From Verrucomicrobiota bacterium (lineage in GTDB: Bacteria > Verrucomicrobiota > Verrucomicrobiia > Opitutales > Opitutaceae), in NCBI GenBank assembly GCA_023426435.1, contig JAFAAS010000097.1, positions 1 to 30,190 on the forward strand: a DNA stretch of 30,190 nucleotides, written 5' to 3'. How positions within the stretch are numbered: position 1 is the first letter of the stretch; every line of letters begins with the position of its first letter. Made by a program: the position numbers and the translations under genes. The notes beneath the pieces are model-generated. The model was given only the letters and a program-made list of their open reading frames with translations. It was not told where the DNA came from and ran no database searches. Shown one piece after another: positions 8,828-17,020 of the stretch.

Positions 8828-9436
8828 ATGAACCAAAAACGATTCCAGAAATTCTCCGCCGCCGTCACGTTGTCGGCCGTTGCGTTCCTCTTCGCCGGAT
8901 GTGAAACGACGCCCGAGACCCGCACGATCGATTCGCGCGGTCCCGAGACGTTGAATACGTCCAGCATCAACTCGCAGGATTGGTCGAATGCCGCCGATCA
9001 GCTCGTTGCCTCGCTGCTCTCCTCCGGAGCGCTCGAGCGCGCGAAAAAGCAGCCGGCGGTGCTCGCGATCGATCGCGTGATCAACAACACCACGCTGTCG
9101 GTCGACACCGATCTTCTCATCAAGAAGATCCGCGTGGCGCTCACGCAGACCGGAAAGGTCGCGGTGACGAACACGATGGGCTTGGGCGAACGCGCGGTCG
9201 TGGCCTCGGAAGCGGCGGAACTCGAAGAGTTGACCACCGGCAAGAAGCAGAAGCTGACCACGCCGGACTACACGCTTTACGCGAAGCTGATCCAGCAGAC
9301 GGATCGCTCCGGGAAGCAGACGCAGAATACGTATTCGTTCCAGATGTCGCTGGTCGATACGCGCAGCGGGCTGACGACTTGGGAGGAAGAGCGTTCGATC
9401 GCGAAGCTCACCCGTCGCCCCAGCGTCGGTTGGTAA
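8828..9436 (+). CDS. LpoB-like penicillin-binding-protein activator lipoprotein
   Basis: A 202-residue lipoprotein with lipobox FLFAGC (Cys25). The mature part has the PF13036 layout: INSQDWSNAADQLVASLLSSG, then PAVLAIDRVINNTTLSVDTDLL, KIRVALTQTGKVAV, DYTLYAKLIQ and a final Y-FQMSLVDTRSGLTTWEEER strand pair. In E. coli LpoB reaches from the outer membrane to the class A synthase PBP1b and stimulates it. Which synthase this copy touches cannot be told from the window. It is the last gene of the run and is followed within 45 bp by a strong intrinsic terminator. A paralogue lies at 10768-11406. Confidence 0.78.
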   Translation: MNQKRFQKFSAAVTLSAVAFLFAGCETTPETRTIDSRGPETLNTSSINSQDWSNAADQLVASLLSSGALERAKKQPAVLAIDRVINNTTLSVDTDLLIKKIRVALTQTGKVAVTNTMGLGERAVVASEAAELEELTTGKKQKLTTPDYTLYAKLIQQTDRSGKQTQNTYSFQMSLVDTRSGLTTWEEERSIAKLTRRPSVGW

Positions 9437-9479
9437 ACACCTTGTGCTGCGAACGACTTAATCCAGCACCAAGCAACAA

Positions 9480-9513
9480 AGCCCCGGCGGAAACGCCGGG
9501 GCTTCTTCTTTTT
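9480..9513 (+). terminator. Rho-independent terminator after the first lipoprotein operon
   Basis: A perfect 9-bp GC-rich stem GCCCCGGCG (9481-9489) / CGCCGGGGC (9494-9502) closes a GAAA tetraloop and is followed by a T-rich tract (TTCTTCTTTTT). An extra A-T pair extends the stem at 9480/9503. It closes the run ending with the LpoB-like gene. The rest of the gap to 9652 shows nothing recognisable. Confidence 0.9.
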
Positions 9514-9651
9514 CGGAGATGTGTCGTGCGAGGATGCTCGCCGTGCTTCGCGATGGCTCGCGTTCGTCGCCGCGGATCCCCTTCGCTTCTTCTGAGAATC
9601 ACAGATGCCGCGAAACACGCGCGCGCGCGTGTGGCAACGATGTGACCGCGG

Positions 9652-10014
9652 TCACTTGCTCTTGGGAGTGGTCGGCGGGCCGATGGGGCGGCCGTATTCG
9701 TCGACTTCGGTGTCGACCGGCACTTGCACGGTGCGGCCATCCGCCGTGGTTTCGGTGCGCCACGTGCGGACGATGCGCCGCTCGTTGGTGAAGTTGGATT
9801 TTACCGCATCGGAAGCGCCCTCGGCGCCGCCTGCGATGGCACCTGCAACGCCGCCGGCAACCGCGCCGACGGCTGAGCCTGCGGCGTAGCCGATGGCGGG
9901 GCCGGGTTGGTTCGGGTTGGTGACGCGAGTTTCGGGCGGGCGGGTGGCGCAGCCGGATGCGAAGGCGAGAAGCAAGGCGACGCTCGACGAAACGAGGGCG
10001 GAGCGGGTCTTCAT
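9652..10014 (-). CDS. Glycine-zipper lipoprotein
   Basis: A 120-residue lipoprotein: signal peptide with lipobox AFASGC (Cys22). A glycine-zipper hydrophobic segment follows (AIGYAAGSAVGAVAGGVAGAIAGG region, about residues 40-65), then a polar C-terminus with RIVRTWRTETTADGRTVQV. Glycine-zipper lipoproteins of the SlyB/OsmB type sit in the outer membrane, often under stress control; the exact role here is unknown. It is divergent from the next gene, which also carries a glycine-zipper-like segment, and both lie between the two paralogous lipoprotein runs. Confidence 0.7.
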   Translation of the reverse strand: MKTRSALVSSSVALLLAFASGCATRPPETRVTNPNQPGPAIGYAAGSAVGAVAGGVAGAIAGGAEGASDAVKSNFTNERRIVRTWRTETTADGRTVQVPVDTEVDEYGRPIGPPTTPKSK

Positions 10015-10126
10015 TTCGGCGAAATTTCTAACCAGGAGCCCAAAGGCAGCAAGACCGATCTGGCGCTACGGACGGAACTTCCGTGCGCGCATGAAACCAA
10101 AGCGACGAGGCCCTGTCAGGGGCGCC

Positions 10127-10711
10127 ATGAGAACCGGGCGAAAAATCGCGCTGACGATGCTGGCGATGACGCTGGCGGCGCCGGTTTTTGCCGGACGCGG
10201 ACCCGGCCCGCGCGATGGCCGTCACGGATTTCATCACCGGCATCATCATCATCACGGTGGACATGGACATTACATCCGCCGCCACGGATGGCACCGGCCG
10301 CATTCGCGGGTGAGCTTGTGGTTTGGATATCCCGCCTACTCGCGGATCCCGTCGTATTCGTATTATGACTACGCGTATCCAAACTGGGATACGCGGCCGA
10401 ACTACGTGGCGAGCGGAGCGGTGTTGGGCGCGTTGGCGGGCGCGGTGATCGGAAACAATAGCGGCGATCTTGGATACAGTTCGTGGCGCGGCGCGGCACT
10501 CGGCAGCGTGGTGGGGCTGGCGGCGGGAGCGGTGGCGGAAAAGCGAGCGCGAGAGCGGGAGGAGGAAGCGGCTGCGACGGCGCCAACGGTGACAGTTTCG
10601 ACGCAGGCACCGTCGGCGCCGGAGGATGAAGCGAAGGACGAGCGCGCCCGGATGCGTTCCTTGGAAAAACCGTCGCGCATGGCGGAGGCGAACCGGCTCT
10701 TTGGACGATGA
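10127..10711 (+). CDS. Secreted His-rich protein with glycine-zipper segment
   Basis: A 194-residue protein. The ATG at 10127 gives a standard signal peptide (MRTGRKIALTMLAMTLAAPVFA); an ATG at 10091 would prepend 12 basic residues. After cleavage comes a strongly His/Gly/Arg-rich stretch of about 30 residues (FHHRHHHHHGGHGH), then a Tyr-rich segment (YPAYSRIPSYSYYDYAYP). A glycine-zipper hydrophobic region follows (GAVLGALAGAVIGNNSGDLG, SVVGLAAGAVA), then a charged Glu/Arg C-terminus. His-rich periplasmic segments often bind Zn, Ni or Cu, but that is inference. No enzyme motif is seen. Confidence 0.65.
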   Translation: MRTGRKIALTMLAMTLAAPVFAGRGPGPRDGRHGFHHRHHHHHGGHGHYIRRHGWHRPHSRVSLWFGYPAYSRIPSYSYYDYAYPNWDTRPNYVASGAVLGALAGAVIGNNSGDLGYSSWRGAALGSVVGLAAGAVAEKRAREREEEAAATAPTVTVSTQAPSAPEDEAKDERARMRSLEKPSRMAEANRLFGR

Positions 10712-10767
10712 GGCTCACCTGATTTTAACGGCACTGTTGAAAGACTGGAAGTGTCAGCGCCCGACTC

Positions 10768-11406
10768 ATGAACCCGCGAAAATTCGTTCGTATCCTTTTT
10801 TCGAGCACAGCGACCTTGGCGCTGCTGGCGCTGACCGGTTGCGCGTCGCGCGGCGTGAAGAATCCGGATGGGGTGCCCGTGACGCAAATGGGCGCGGACG
10901 AGCGCGGCTTTGTGGCGGGAACGGGAATCGAATCGCAGGACCTCGTGGTGGTGACCGACCAGATGGTGCGCAGCATCTTGAACATTCCGGAGATCGGACG
11001 CGCGGACGTGCCGCCTCGCATCGTGCTCGATCCGGTGGTGAACGAGACCCGATTCCCGATCAACAAGGACATCTTCAACGATCGGATCCGGATTGGGTTG
11101 AATCGGAGTGCATTGGGACGCGTGCGATTCCTGGCTCGCGATCGAATGAGCACGCTCGAGCGCGAGCGGGAGCTGAAGCAAACGGGGCAAGTGACGGCGA
11201 GCGCAGACCCGAACGTCACGGAGTTTCGCGGAGCGGATTATTTTCTCACGGGGAAACTGTCCGGGATGTCGACGCGCACGAGTGCGGGCACGAGCGATTA
11301 TGTGCTTTATAGCTTCCAGCTGATCGATGCGCGGACGAGCGAGATCGTCTGGGAGGACGCGGCTGAGATTAAGAAACAAGGGCTCGAAGATGCTGCTTAT
11401 CGGTGA
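10768..11406 (+). CDS. LpoB-like lipoprotein, second paralogue
   Basis: A 212-residue lipoprotein with lipobox LALTGC (Cys25). The core follows the same order as the LpoB-like protein at 8828-9436: SQDLVVVTDQMVRSILNI, PRIVLDPVVNETRFPINKDI, RIRIGLNRSALGRVRFLARD, DYFLTGKLSG and YSFQLIDARTSEIVWEDA. It is thus a divergent paralogue and a candidate activator of a peptidoglycan synthase. It leads the second run. Its TGA overlaps a possible GTG start of the following lipoprotein (GTGA at 11403-11406). Confidence 0.78.
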   Translation: MNPRKFVRILFSSTATLALLALTGCASRGVKNPDGVPVTQMGADERGFVAGTGIESQDLVVVTDQMVRSILNIPEIGRADVPPRIVLDPVVNETRFPINKDIFNDRIRIGLNRSALGRVRFLARDRMSTLERERELKQTGQVTASADPNVTEFRGADYFLTGKLSGMSTRTSAGTSDYVLYSFQLIDARTSEIVWEDAAEIKKQGLEDAAYR

Positions 11407-11468
11407 GCGCGCCGGGCACAGAGCAAGGTGCGGTCCGGCGGGGTCGTCGGCCTGAGGGCGGGCGTGAG

Positions 11469-12674
11469 GTGAAAAAGCCCGGTGAGGATGTCGGGCTCGG
11501 CAGGATCTTGATTGCGGGTTGCGTCATTCTGCTAGGCGGCTGTTTTTCGCCGGCGCGGGTGCCGAGCATTGCTTACACCGGCGATCCGGTGATCGATGGA
11601 AATGCGCAGCTCGCCGCGGCGCGGGTGGAGGATCGGGTGTTGTGGAATTATCGAATCGCGGCGGCGGCGATGCGGGTGGGGAATTTCGAGGAAGCGAAGC
11701 GCAAGCTCGACGACGCGATCCTCACGATGGGCGGAATCATCGCCAACTCGGAGGAAGCGGAGCGGGCGCGAAGGCTGTTTTCGGCGGAGCGATCGAAGGT
11801 GTTTATCGGCGAACCCTATGAGCGGGTGATGGCGTATTACTATCGCGGGATCCTTTATTGGCGCGATGGCGAGCCGGATAACGCGCGCGCGTGTTTTCGC
11901 ACCGGACAGTTCATCGACAGCGACGCGGTGAATCAGAGCTATCGGAGTGATTACGTGCTGTTGGATTATCTCGACGGTCTCGCGAGCGTGAAGCTGGGCG
12001 CGGACGGACGAGATGCGTATCGGCGAGCGGTGGAGAACGGGAAAGGGCGTCCGCTGCCGCCGTATGACCGCGAAGCGAATGTGTTGGTCTTCGCGGAGTT
12101 TGGAGCGGGGCCGAGAAAGTATTCAGGTGGCGAATACGGCGAGCAGTTGCGGTTTGCGGTGTCGGATTCGCGCGCGCACGCGGCGGTGCTGACGATCGCG
12201 GGGCAAACGGTGACGCTGCCGGCGTATGACGATCTCAACTACCAGGCGACGACGCGAGGCGGGCGATTGATGGATCACATTCTGGGGAACAAGGCGGTGT
12301 TCAAAAGCACGACGAACGCCGTGGGCGACGTGGCGGCGGTGGGTTCGATCGTGTCGGCGAGCCGGATGAATCGATGGGATGGAACGCACAGCGAAGGATC
12401 GCAGAACACCGCGCTGGCCTTGGGGGCGGTGGCGTTGATCAGCAAGATCGCGTCGGCGGCGACGAGTCCGGAGGCGGATACGCGCACCTGGCACAACCTT
12501 CCGCAGCGGCTGAGTTTCGCGGCGTTGAGGCTCGAGCCGGGAGAACATGCGGCGAGGCTGGAGTTTTTGGATGTGGCGGGGGCGAAGCTTCCGGCGCTCG
12601 CGCAGGAACTGCGCATTGTAGTGGATGAAGCGGACCAAGATACGGTGGTTTTTCTGAGTGAACTTAAGCGCTGA
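11469..12674 (+). CDS. Large COG3014-like lipoprotein, second paralogue
   Basis: About 401 residues from the GTG at 11469, which gives a normal lipoprotein signal (KKPGEDV, then RILIAGCVILLGGC, Cys25). A GTG at 11403 overlapping the previous stop would add 22 mostly charged residues before the signal; coupling favours it, signal-peptide shape does not. The helical middle (RKLDDAILTMGGI, YERVMAYYYRGILYWRDGEPDNARACF) looks like TPR-type repeats. ADTRTWHNLP near the C-terminus matches ADTRTWTTLP of the protein at 6840-8414, as does the following LRLEPGEH segment. The two proteins are therefore paralogous. An outer-membrane periplasm-facing location is expected. Confidence 0.7.
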   Translation: MKKPGEDVGLGRILIAGCVILLGGCFSPARVPSIAYTGDPVIDGNAQLAAARVEDRVLWNYRIAAAAMRVGNFEEAKRKLDDAILTMGGIIANSEEAERARRLFSAERSKVFIGEPYERVMAYYYRGILYWRDGEPDNARACFRTGQFIDSDAVNQSYRSDYVLLDYLDGLASVKLGADGRDAYRRAVENGKGRPLPPYDREANVLVFAEFGAGPRKYSGGEYGEQLRFAVSDSRAHAAVLTIAGQTVTLPAYDDLNYQATTRGGRLMDHILGNKAVFKSTTNAVGDVAAVGSIVSASRMNRWDGTHSEGSQNTALALGAVALISKIASAATSPEADTRTWHNLPQRLSFAALRLEPGEHAARLEFLDVAGAKLPALAQELRIVVDEADQDTVVFLSELKR

Positions 12675-12699
12675 CGGGCAGTCTCACCGATCACCGCCA

Positions 12700-13122
12700 A
12701 TGAACTATACGCACTGCATGACCGTGCTCGCCGCCACCGCAGGACTGCTGCTGTTTGCGGGTTGCGCGACCGAGCCCGGCCCCTTCTCGCCGCAGGACAC
12801 CACGAAATACACCGTCGAAAACACCGAGAAGTTCGTGCTGCTCGACAAAGCGGCGCAGTATTCGATCACCTGCACGGGGTTGCAGGAGCGGATTCTTCCG
12901 GACGGGCGGCTCGAGGTCGTGGCGAATGTGAAGAACCGCGAAAACCGGCGGCTGCAGGTTCAGATCAATTGTGTGTTCAAGGACGAGCAGGGATTTTCGA
13001 CGGGAGATGAGACGCCGTTTCAGAATTTGATTCTGGCGGAAAATTCGACGGAAGCGGTGCGGTTCACGGCGGCGAATCCGCTGGCGAAACGCTATACCAT
13101 TCGCGTTCGGCAAGCGCGGTGA
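12700..13122 (+). CDS. YcfL-like lipoprotein, second paralogue
   Basis: A 140-residue lipoprotein with lipobox LLLFAGC (Cys22), starting at the ATG at 12700. The body matches the DUF1425/YcfL layout loosely: LQERILPDGRLEVVANVKN, RRLQVQINCVFKDEQGFS and a terminal F-NLILAENSTEAVRF segment. Similarity to the first-run YcfL-like protein is at the level of pattern and length, not obvious identity; its place after the large lipoprotein supports the call. It lies about 25 bp after the previous gene and 9 bp before the next. Confidence 0.6.
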   Translation: MNYTHCMTVLAATAGLLLFAGCATEPGPFSPQDTTKYTVENTEKFVLLDKAAQYSITCTGLQERILPDGRLEVVANVKNRENRRLQVQINCVFKDEQGFSTGDETPFQNLILAENSTEAVRFTAANPLAKRYTIRVRQAR

Positions 13123-13131
13123 TTTGAGACG

Positions 13132-13992
13132 ATGAAACGCGGCGTGCTGTTCATGGTGGCGGCGAGTGCGGCGGTCGCGGCTTCACGCGAGCGAGACCCC
13201 GGAGTGCCGGTGCGTCAGGCTCAGCCGGATACATCGCATCTCTCGTTGCTCACGCCGCCGGGTGGAGAGAATCAGAAATTGTATGGTTCGCGTCGGGCGG
13301 TGTTGGTGAACGACGAAGCGGCGCGGGAGGTGACGGCGCGGTTTCGATCCAATTATGCGAAGGAGGAGGCGCCTCGGATCGCGGTGTTCGTGAATCGGGC
13401 GGTGTCGGATCGCGACGGCGAGTGGCGGCTGACGGAGAGGACGGAACGTTTCAACGAAACCACGACTGAGAAAGATGGCGAGGCGCCGACGACGACGCGC
13501 GATGTCTCGGGTGAGAATACCTACGCGGCGAGCGAAACGGAAACGCGGTCGATCGCGGATCGACAGACGGAACGAGAGATCGAGCGATTGTTTGGGCGGG
13601 TGTTTCGACATGGCGGCGCGATGCTGGCGGATGCGCGGGCGGCGGCCGCGTTGGTCGGGCGCGAGCCGGACGACGAGAGAATCGTGCAACTGCCGACGCG
13701 GGAGCGAGAGGCGTTGAAGCAAGTGGCGGACATCGCGATCGAAGTGTTGGTGTCGAGCCGGCCGATGACCGTTCGGACGCTCTCGGGCGATGAGACGCTG
13801 GACGTGCCGGATCTGCAAGTGACGGCGATCCGGTTGGACGATGCGGCGATTCTCGGGCAGGCGGCGGCGAGCGATTTGCTGGGGGCAGGCGTGCGAGCGG
13901 CGGACGTGGTGCGGCGGTTCAGCGTGGCGGATATCACGGAAGCGACGGCGTTCGTGTTGATGGAAGATATGCTGACGGCGGTGGTGGAGTAG
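13132..13992 (+). CDS. Secreted protein, possibly CsgG-like
   Basis: A 286-residue protein with a signal-like N-terminus (MKRGVLFMVAASAAVAAS). After a Pro-rich linker, the segment RIAVFVNRAVSDRDGEW starts an alpha-beta-looking domain. A Thr/Glu-rich insertion (TERFNETTTEKDGEAPTTT) and a helical IADRQTEREIERLFGRVF follow, then VADIAIEVLVSSRP and VPDLQVTAIRLDDAAILG. Order and context fit a divergent CsgG/TolB-N-type protein, the counterpart of the one at 5878-6762 but on the opposite side of the lipoprotein trio. No single motif proves it. It is the last gene of the run; no clear terminator follows. Confidence 0.5.
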   Translation: MKRGVLFMVAASAAVAASRERDPGVPVRQAQPDTSHLSLLTPPGGENQKLYGSRRAVLVNDEAAREVTARFRSNYAKEEAPRIAVFVNRAVSDRDGEWRLTERTERFNETTTEKDGEAPTTTRDVSGENTYAASETETRSIADRQTEREIERLFGRVFRHGGAMLADARAAAALVGREPDDERIVQLPTREREALKQVADIAIEVLVSSRPMTVRTLSGDETLDVPDLQVTAIRLDDAAILGQAAASDLLGAGVRAADVVRRFSVADITEATAFVLMEDMLTAVVE

Positions 13993-14011
13993 GCGGCCGG
14001 CGGATCAGGAA

Positions 14012-14296
14012 TCACTTCGGCGGCGGAGGCGGGATCTCGATTTTGGGCGCAGGCAGCGGCTCGAACGTGATGTTTTTCGCGGCCTCGTTGATTTCGTTCA
14101 TGGCGGCATCGATGATGGCTTTTTCGCCGGCGTCGTCGCGCACGACGGCTTGGCCGCTGGAGAAATCGATGGTGGCGCGGTCGCGGATTTCGACGGACGG
14201 TCGCGACGTGCGCGGCGGCGGTTCTGGACGAAGCAGTCGGTAGGCGAGCACGATTGCGATCGTGAGGACGAGCAGCCAGGCGATGATTTTTTTCAT
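14012..14296 (-). CDS. Small membrane-anchored protein of unknown function
   Basis: A 94-residue protein with an N-terminal transmembrane helix (MKKIIAWLLVLTIAIVLAYRLL) followed by a Pro/Arg-rich linker, a polar region and a Pro-rich C-terminus ending in IPPPPPK. The start at 14296 is set by the KK-plus-hydrophobic segment and lies only 4 bp after the stop of the EamA transporter gene, so the two are probably co-transcribed. I recognise no family. Confidence 0.6.
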   Translation of the reverse strand: MKKIIAWLLVLTIAIVLAYRLLRPEPPPRTSRPSVEIRDRATIDFSSGQAVVRDDAGEKAIIDAAMNEINEAAKNITFEPLPAPKIEIPPPPPK

Positions 14297-14300
14297 GAGG

Positions 14301-15194
14301 TCAGCCGAGAGCGAGGGCGATGACGCCGGCGGCCATGAAGAAGGCGGCGAGGAAACGGCGGCGTGAGTCGGCTTCGTTGAGGAATTTCGCGCCAATAAAA
14401 GCGCCGACGAGGATGCTGATTTCGCGCGCGGGAGCGACGTAGCTGACGGGCGTGAAAGTCATGGCGGTGAGCACGAGCAGATAGGCGACGGGCGAGAGGA
14501 AGGCGACGCCGAAGATCCATCGTTTTTTGGTGCGCCACTCGTGGAGAACCTCGGGCCAGCGTCGGGTGGCGAAGGGAGAAAGCAAAGCGAGTTGGGTGAA
14601 CGCGGTGCCGGCGTCGTAAACGATCGGAGCGATCGCGAGCGTGGCGACGCCGTGGCGATCCCAGATCGTGTAGGCGGCGATGAACACACCGGAAAGAAGG
14701 CCGTAGTTGATCGAAGCGAGAGCCGAGGCGGAATGCGGGGCGTTCGGGCGATTGGAAAGGAAGGAGCCCACGCGAGAGAATCCGCCCGTGAGCCAGAAGA
14801 TGCTGCCGACGATCAAGAGCCCGCCGGCGAGGGCGAGGGGAGAAGGGCGTTCGCCGAGCAAGACGATGGCGGCGCACGTGGAGAGAAACGGGCCGGTGCC
14901 TCGCGCAACCGGATAGACGAGCGAGAAGTCGCCTTGGCGGTAGCTGCGTTGGAGAAAGAGCGTGTAGCTGGTTTTGAGAACGCCGCTGCCGAAAATCCAT
15001 CCGAGCGCCGCGGTGGAGAGATCGAACGGATGGAGGGAAAAATAAACGGCGAGGACGGGGACGTAGCAGGTGCAGATCACGCAGCCGACGACGAAGATGA
15101 AGGGCAGGCCGCCGGAGGAGCGTTTCGCGCAGTAGTTCCAGAACGCGTGCAGCACGGCGGCGATCAGCACGAGGAGGAGCGCGAAGGCGGTCAT
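14301..15194 (-). CDS. EamA/DMT superfamily transporter
   Basis: A 297-residue integral membrane protein with about ten hydrophobic helices in two similar halves. Typical DMT features are LHAFWNYCAKRSSGG near the N-terminus, SLVYPVARGTGPFLSTCAAIVLLGERPSPLALAG in the middle and a matching SYVAPAREISILVGAFIGAKFLNE repeat near the C-terminus. These proteins export or import metabolites across the inner membrane; the substrate cannot be predicted. The ATG at 15194 (MTAFALLLVL) begins directly with helix 1. The gene is divergent from the MATE gene. Confidence 0.85.
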   Translation of the reverse strand: MTAFALLLVLIAAVLHAFWNYCAKRSSGGLPFIFVVGCVICTCYVPVLAVYFSLHPFDLSTAALGWIFGSGVLKTSYTLFLQRSYRQGDFSLVYPVARGTGPFLSTCAAIVLLGERPSPLALAGGLLIVGSIFWLTGGFSRVGSFLSNRPNAPHSASALASINYGLLSGVFIAAYTIWDRHGVATLAIAPIVYDAGTAFTQLALLSPFATRRWPEVLHEWRTKKRWIFGVAFLSPVAYLLVLTAMTFTPVSYVAPAREISILVGAFIGAKFLNEADSRRRFLAAFFMAAGVIALALG

Positions 15195-15373
15195 GGATTC
15201 ATCGTGAGCGAAGCGGGCGGAATGGCGGATGGGAAGAGCCAAGCGCGCGGGCGAGGAAGGGGGTGAAACGGCGACGATTACAGCCGATGAAGGACAATGC
15301 GCGCGAGTGTCTCGGATGGGCGCAATTTTCGTTCGTGTGATGAACGAGGTTTTGGCGCAGCGTGTCCGATCCC

Positions 15374-16699
15374 ATGCAAAAAGTGTTACGTGAAGTCCGA
15401 CCGACGCTGTCGTTGGCCGTGCCGATTGTCGTCGGCCAGGTCAGCCAGATGGTGGTGGGCATCACGGACAGCTTGATGGTGGGGCGCGTGGGTGCGGTGC
15501 CGCTGGCGGCGTCGTCTTTCGGCACGAGCATCTTCGGTGTGTTTTATGTGCTGGGGATTGGGCTGATGGTGCCGGTGTCGGTGTTTGTGGCGCACGCGCG
15601 CGGGGCGGAGCGGCCGGAAGAGTGTGGCGAGTATCTGCGTCACGGCGTCGCGCTGGCGCTGGTTTTTGGTGTGTTGGAAACGGCGGTGATGTTGTGGCTC
15701 GGGACTCGGCTGCACTGGTTTGGGCAACCCGAGGAAGTGGTGGCGGCGGTGAATCCGTTTTTCGTTTTGATTGGCGGATCGATCACGCCGGTGCTGGTGA
15801 ATCTGGCGTTGCGGCAGTTTGCGGAGGCGATGGGGCGGCCCTGGGTGCCGGTGATCGTGATGAGCGGGGTGGTGGCGCTCAATGTCCTGCTGAATTGGAT
15901 ACTGATCTACGGCAAGTGGGGCGCGCCGGCGCTGGGTTTGACGGGTGCCGGGGTTGCCACGGTGATCGTGCGCGTGCTGGGGCCGATCGCGTTATTCGTG
16001 TGGCTGCGAAAGGATGCGAGCTTGGCCAAGGCGCTGCCGCGAAAATGGTGGGCGCCGCTTTCGCCCGGGCGAGTGAAGGAAATGCTGCGCCTCGGCGTGC
16101 CGGCGTCGGGAATGTTGTTGTTCGAGAGCGGCGCGTTTGCGGCGGCGGCGTTGATGATGGGCTGGCTCGGCACGGTGGCGTTGGCGGCGCATCAAATCGC
16201 GATCTCGTGTGCGTCGTTCACCTTCATGTTTCCGCTGGGAATTTCGATGGCGGCGGGCATGCGGATCAGCCAGGCGGTCGGGGCGGGCGAACGGGAGCGT
16301 TTGCGACCGGTCGGCTATGCGGCGCTGGGAATCGGCGCGGTGGCGATGGCGGTGTTCATGCTCTGCTTCCTGTTGGGAGGGGAGATGCTCGCTCGATGGT
16401 TCGTGCGTGAGGCGGCCGTGGTGGCGTTGGCGGCGCAACTGCTGGTGATCGCGGCGGTGTTCCAGTTTTTCGACGGGGCGCAGGTGATTGGAGCGGGCCT
16501 GCTGCGCGGGTTGAAGGACGTGAAAGTGCCGGTGGCGATCACGTTTGTGGCGTATTGGGGGCTCGCGGTCGGCGGCGGTTATCTGCTCGGTGTGCGCGGC
16601 GCGATGGGTCCGACGGGCGTGTGGTGGGGGCTCGCGTTTGGGCTGGCGTTTGCGGCGGTTTTACTGGCGGTGCGCTTTCGGCGGATGACGAAGGTTTGA
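15374..16699 (+). CDS. MATE family multidrug/sodium antiporter
   Basis: A 441-residue, 12-helix protein of the usual MATE length. The N-terminus LSLAVPIVVGQVSQMVVGITDSLMVGRVG is the classical first helix of the NorM branch, and the second half starts LGVPASGMLLFESGAFAAAALMMGWLGTVALAAHQIA. MATE proteins expel cationic drugs or metabolites in exchange for Na+ or H+. The ATG at 15374 is used because family members begin close to this point; a GTG at 15362 is possible. The stop lies 15 bp from the convergent YggU gene end. Confidence 0.92.
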   Translation: MQKVLREVRPTLSLAVPIVVGQVSQMVVGITDSLMVGRVGAVPLAASSFGTSIFGVFYVLGIGLMVPVSVFVAHARGAERPEECGEYLRHGVALALVFGVLETAVMLWLGTRLHWFGQPEEVVAAVNPFFVLIGGSITPVLVNLALRQFAEAMGRPWVPVIVMSGVVALNVLLNWILIYGKWGAPALGLTGAGVATVIVRVLGPIALFVWLRKDASLAKALPRKWWAPLSPGRVKEMLRLGVPASGMLLFESGAFAAAALMMGWLGTVALAAHQIAISCASFTFMFPLGISMAAGMRISQAVGAGERERLRPVGYAALGIGAVAMAVFMLCFLLGGEMLARWFVREAAVVALAAQLLVIAAVFQFFDGAQVIGAGLLRGLKDVKVPVAITFVAYWGLAVGGGYLLGVRGAMGPTGVWWGLAFGLAFAAVLLAVRFRRMTKV

Positions 16700-16714
16700 A
16701 GATCGGCGCCCGGA

Positions 16715-16981
16715 TTACGCCAGGCGGGCCTGGAGATCGGCGGCGGAAAGGCCGTCGATGCGGAGCACCTTTTGACGCGAGGTGTCGCCGCGGACGACCG
16801 TGATGGCGCGGCGCGGAAGATCGAGATGATCGGCGAGGAACTCGCAAAGCGCGTCGTTGGCGCGGCCTTCGACCGGGGGAGCGTGGACCTTGATTTTTAG
16901 CGCGTCGCCGAGCCAGCCGACGATCTCGGTGCGAGGAGCGTTGGGGATGACTTTGATGGCGAGCGTGCAGGAAGGAGCCAT
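16715..16981 (-). CDS. YggU/DUF167 family protein
   Basis: An 88-residue protein with the full DUF167 pattern: LAIKVIPNAPRTEIVG, LKIKVHAPPVEGRANDALCEFLADHL, ITVVRGDTSRQKVLRIDGLS. The PPVEGRAN motif is the family hallmark. Its function is unknown. It is 39 bp downstream of the PLP-enzyme gene on the same strand, so the two may be co-transcribed. Confidence 0.9.
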   Translation of the reverse strand: MAPSCTLAIKVIPNAPRTEIVGWLGDALKIKVHAPPVEGRANDALCEFLADHLDLPRRAITVVRGDTSRQKVLRIDGLSAADLQARLA

Positions 16982-17020
16982 GAGATGCGCGCAAGGAAAT
17001 CGCGCCGCGGTCGACGTCGG

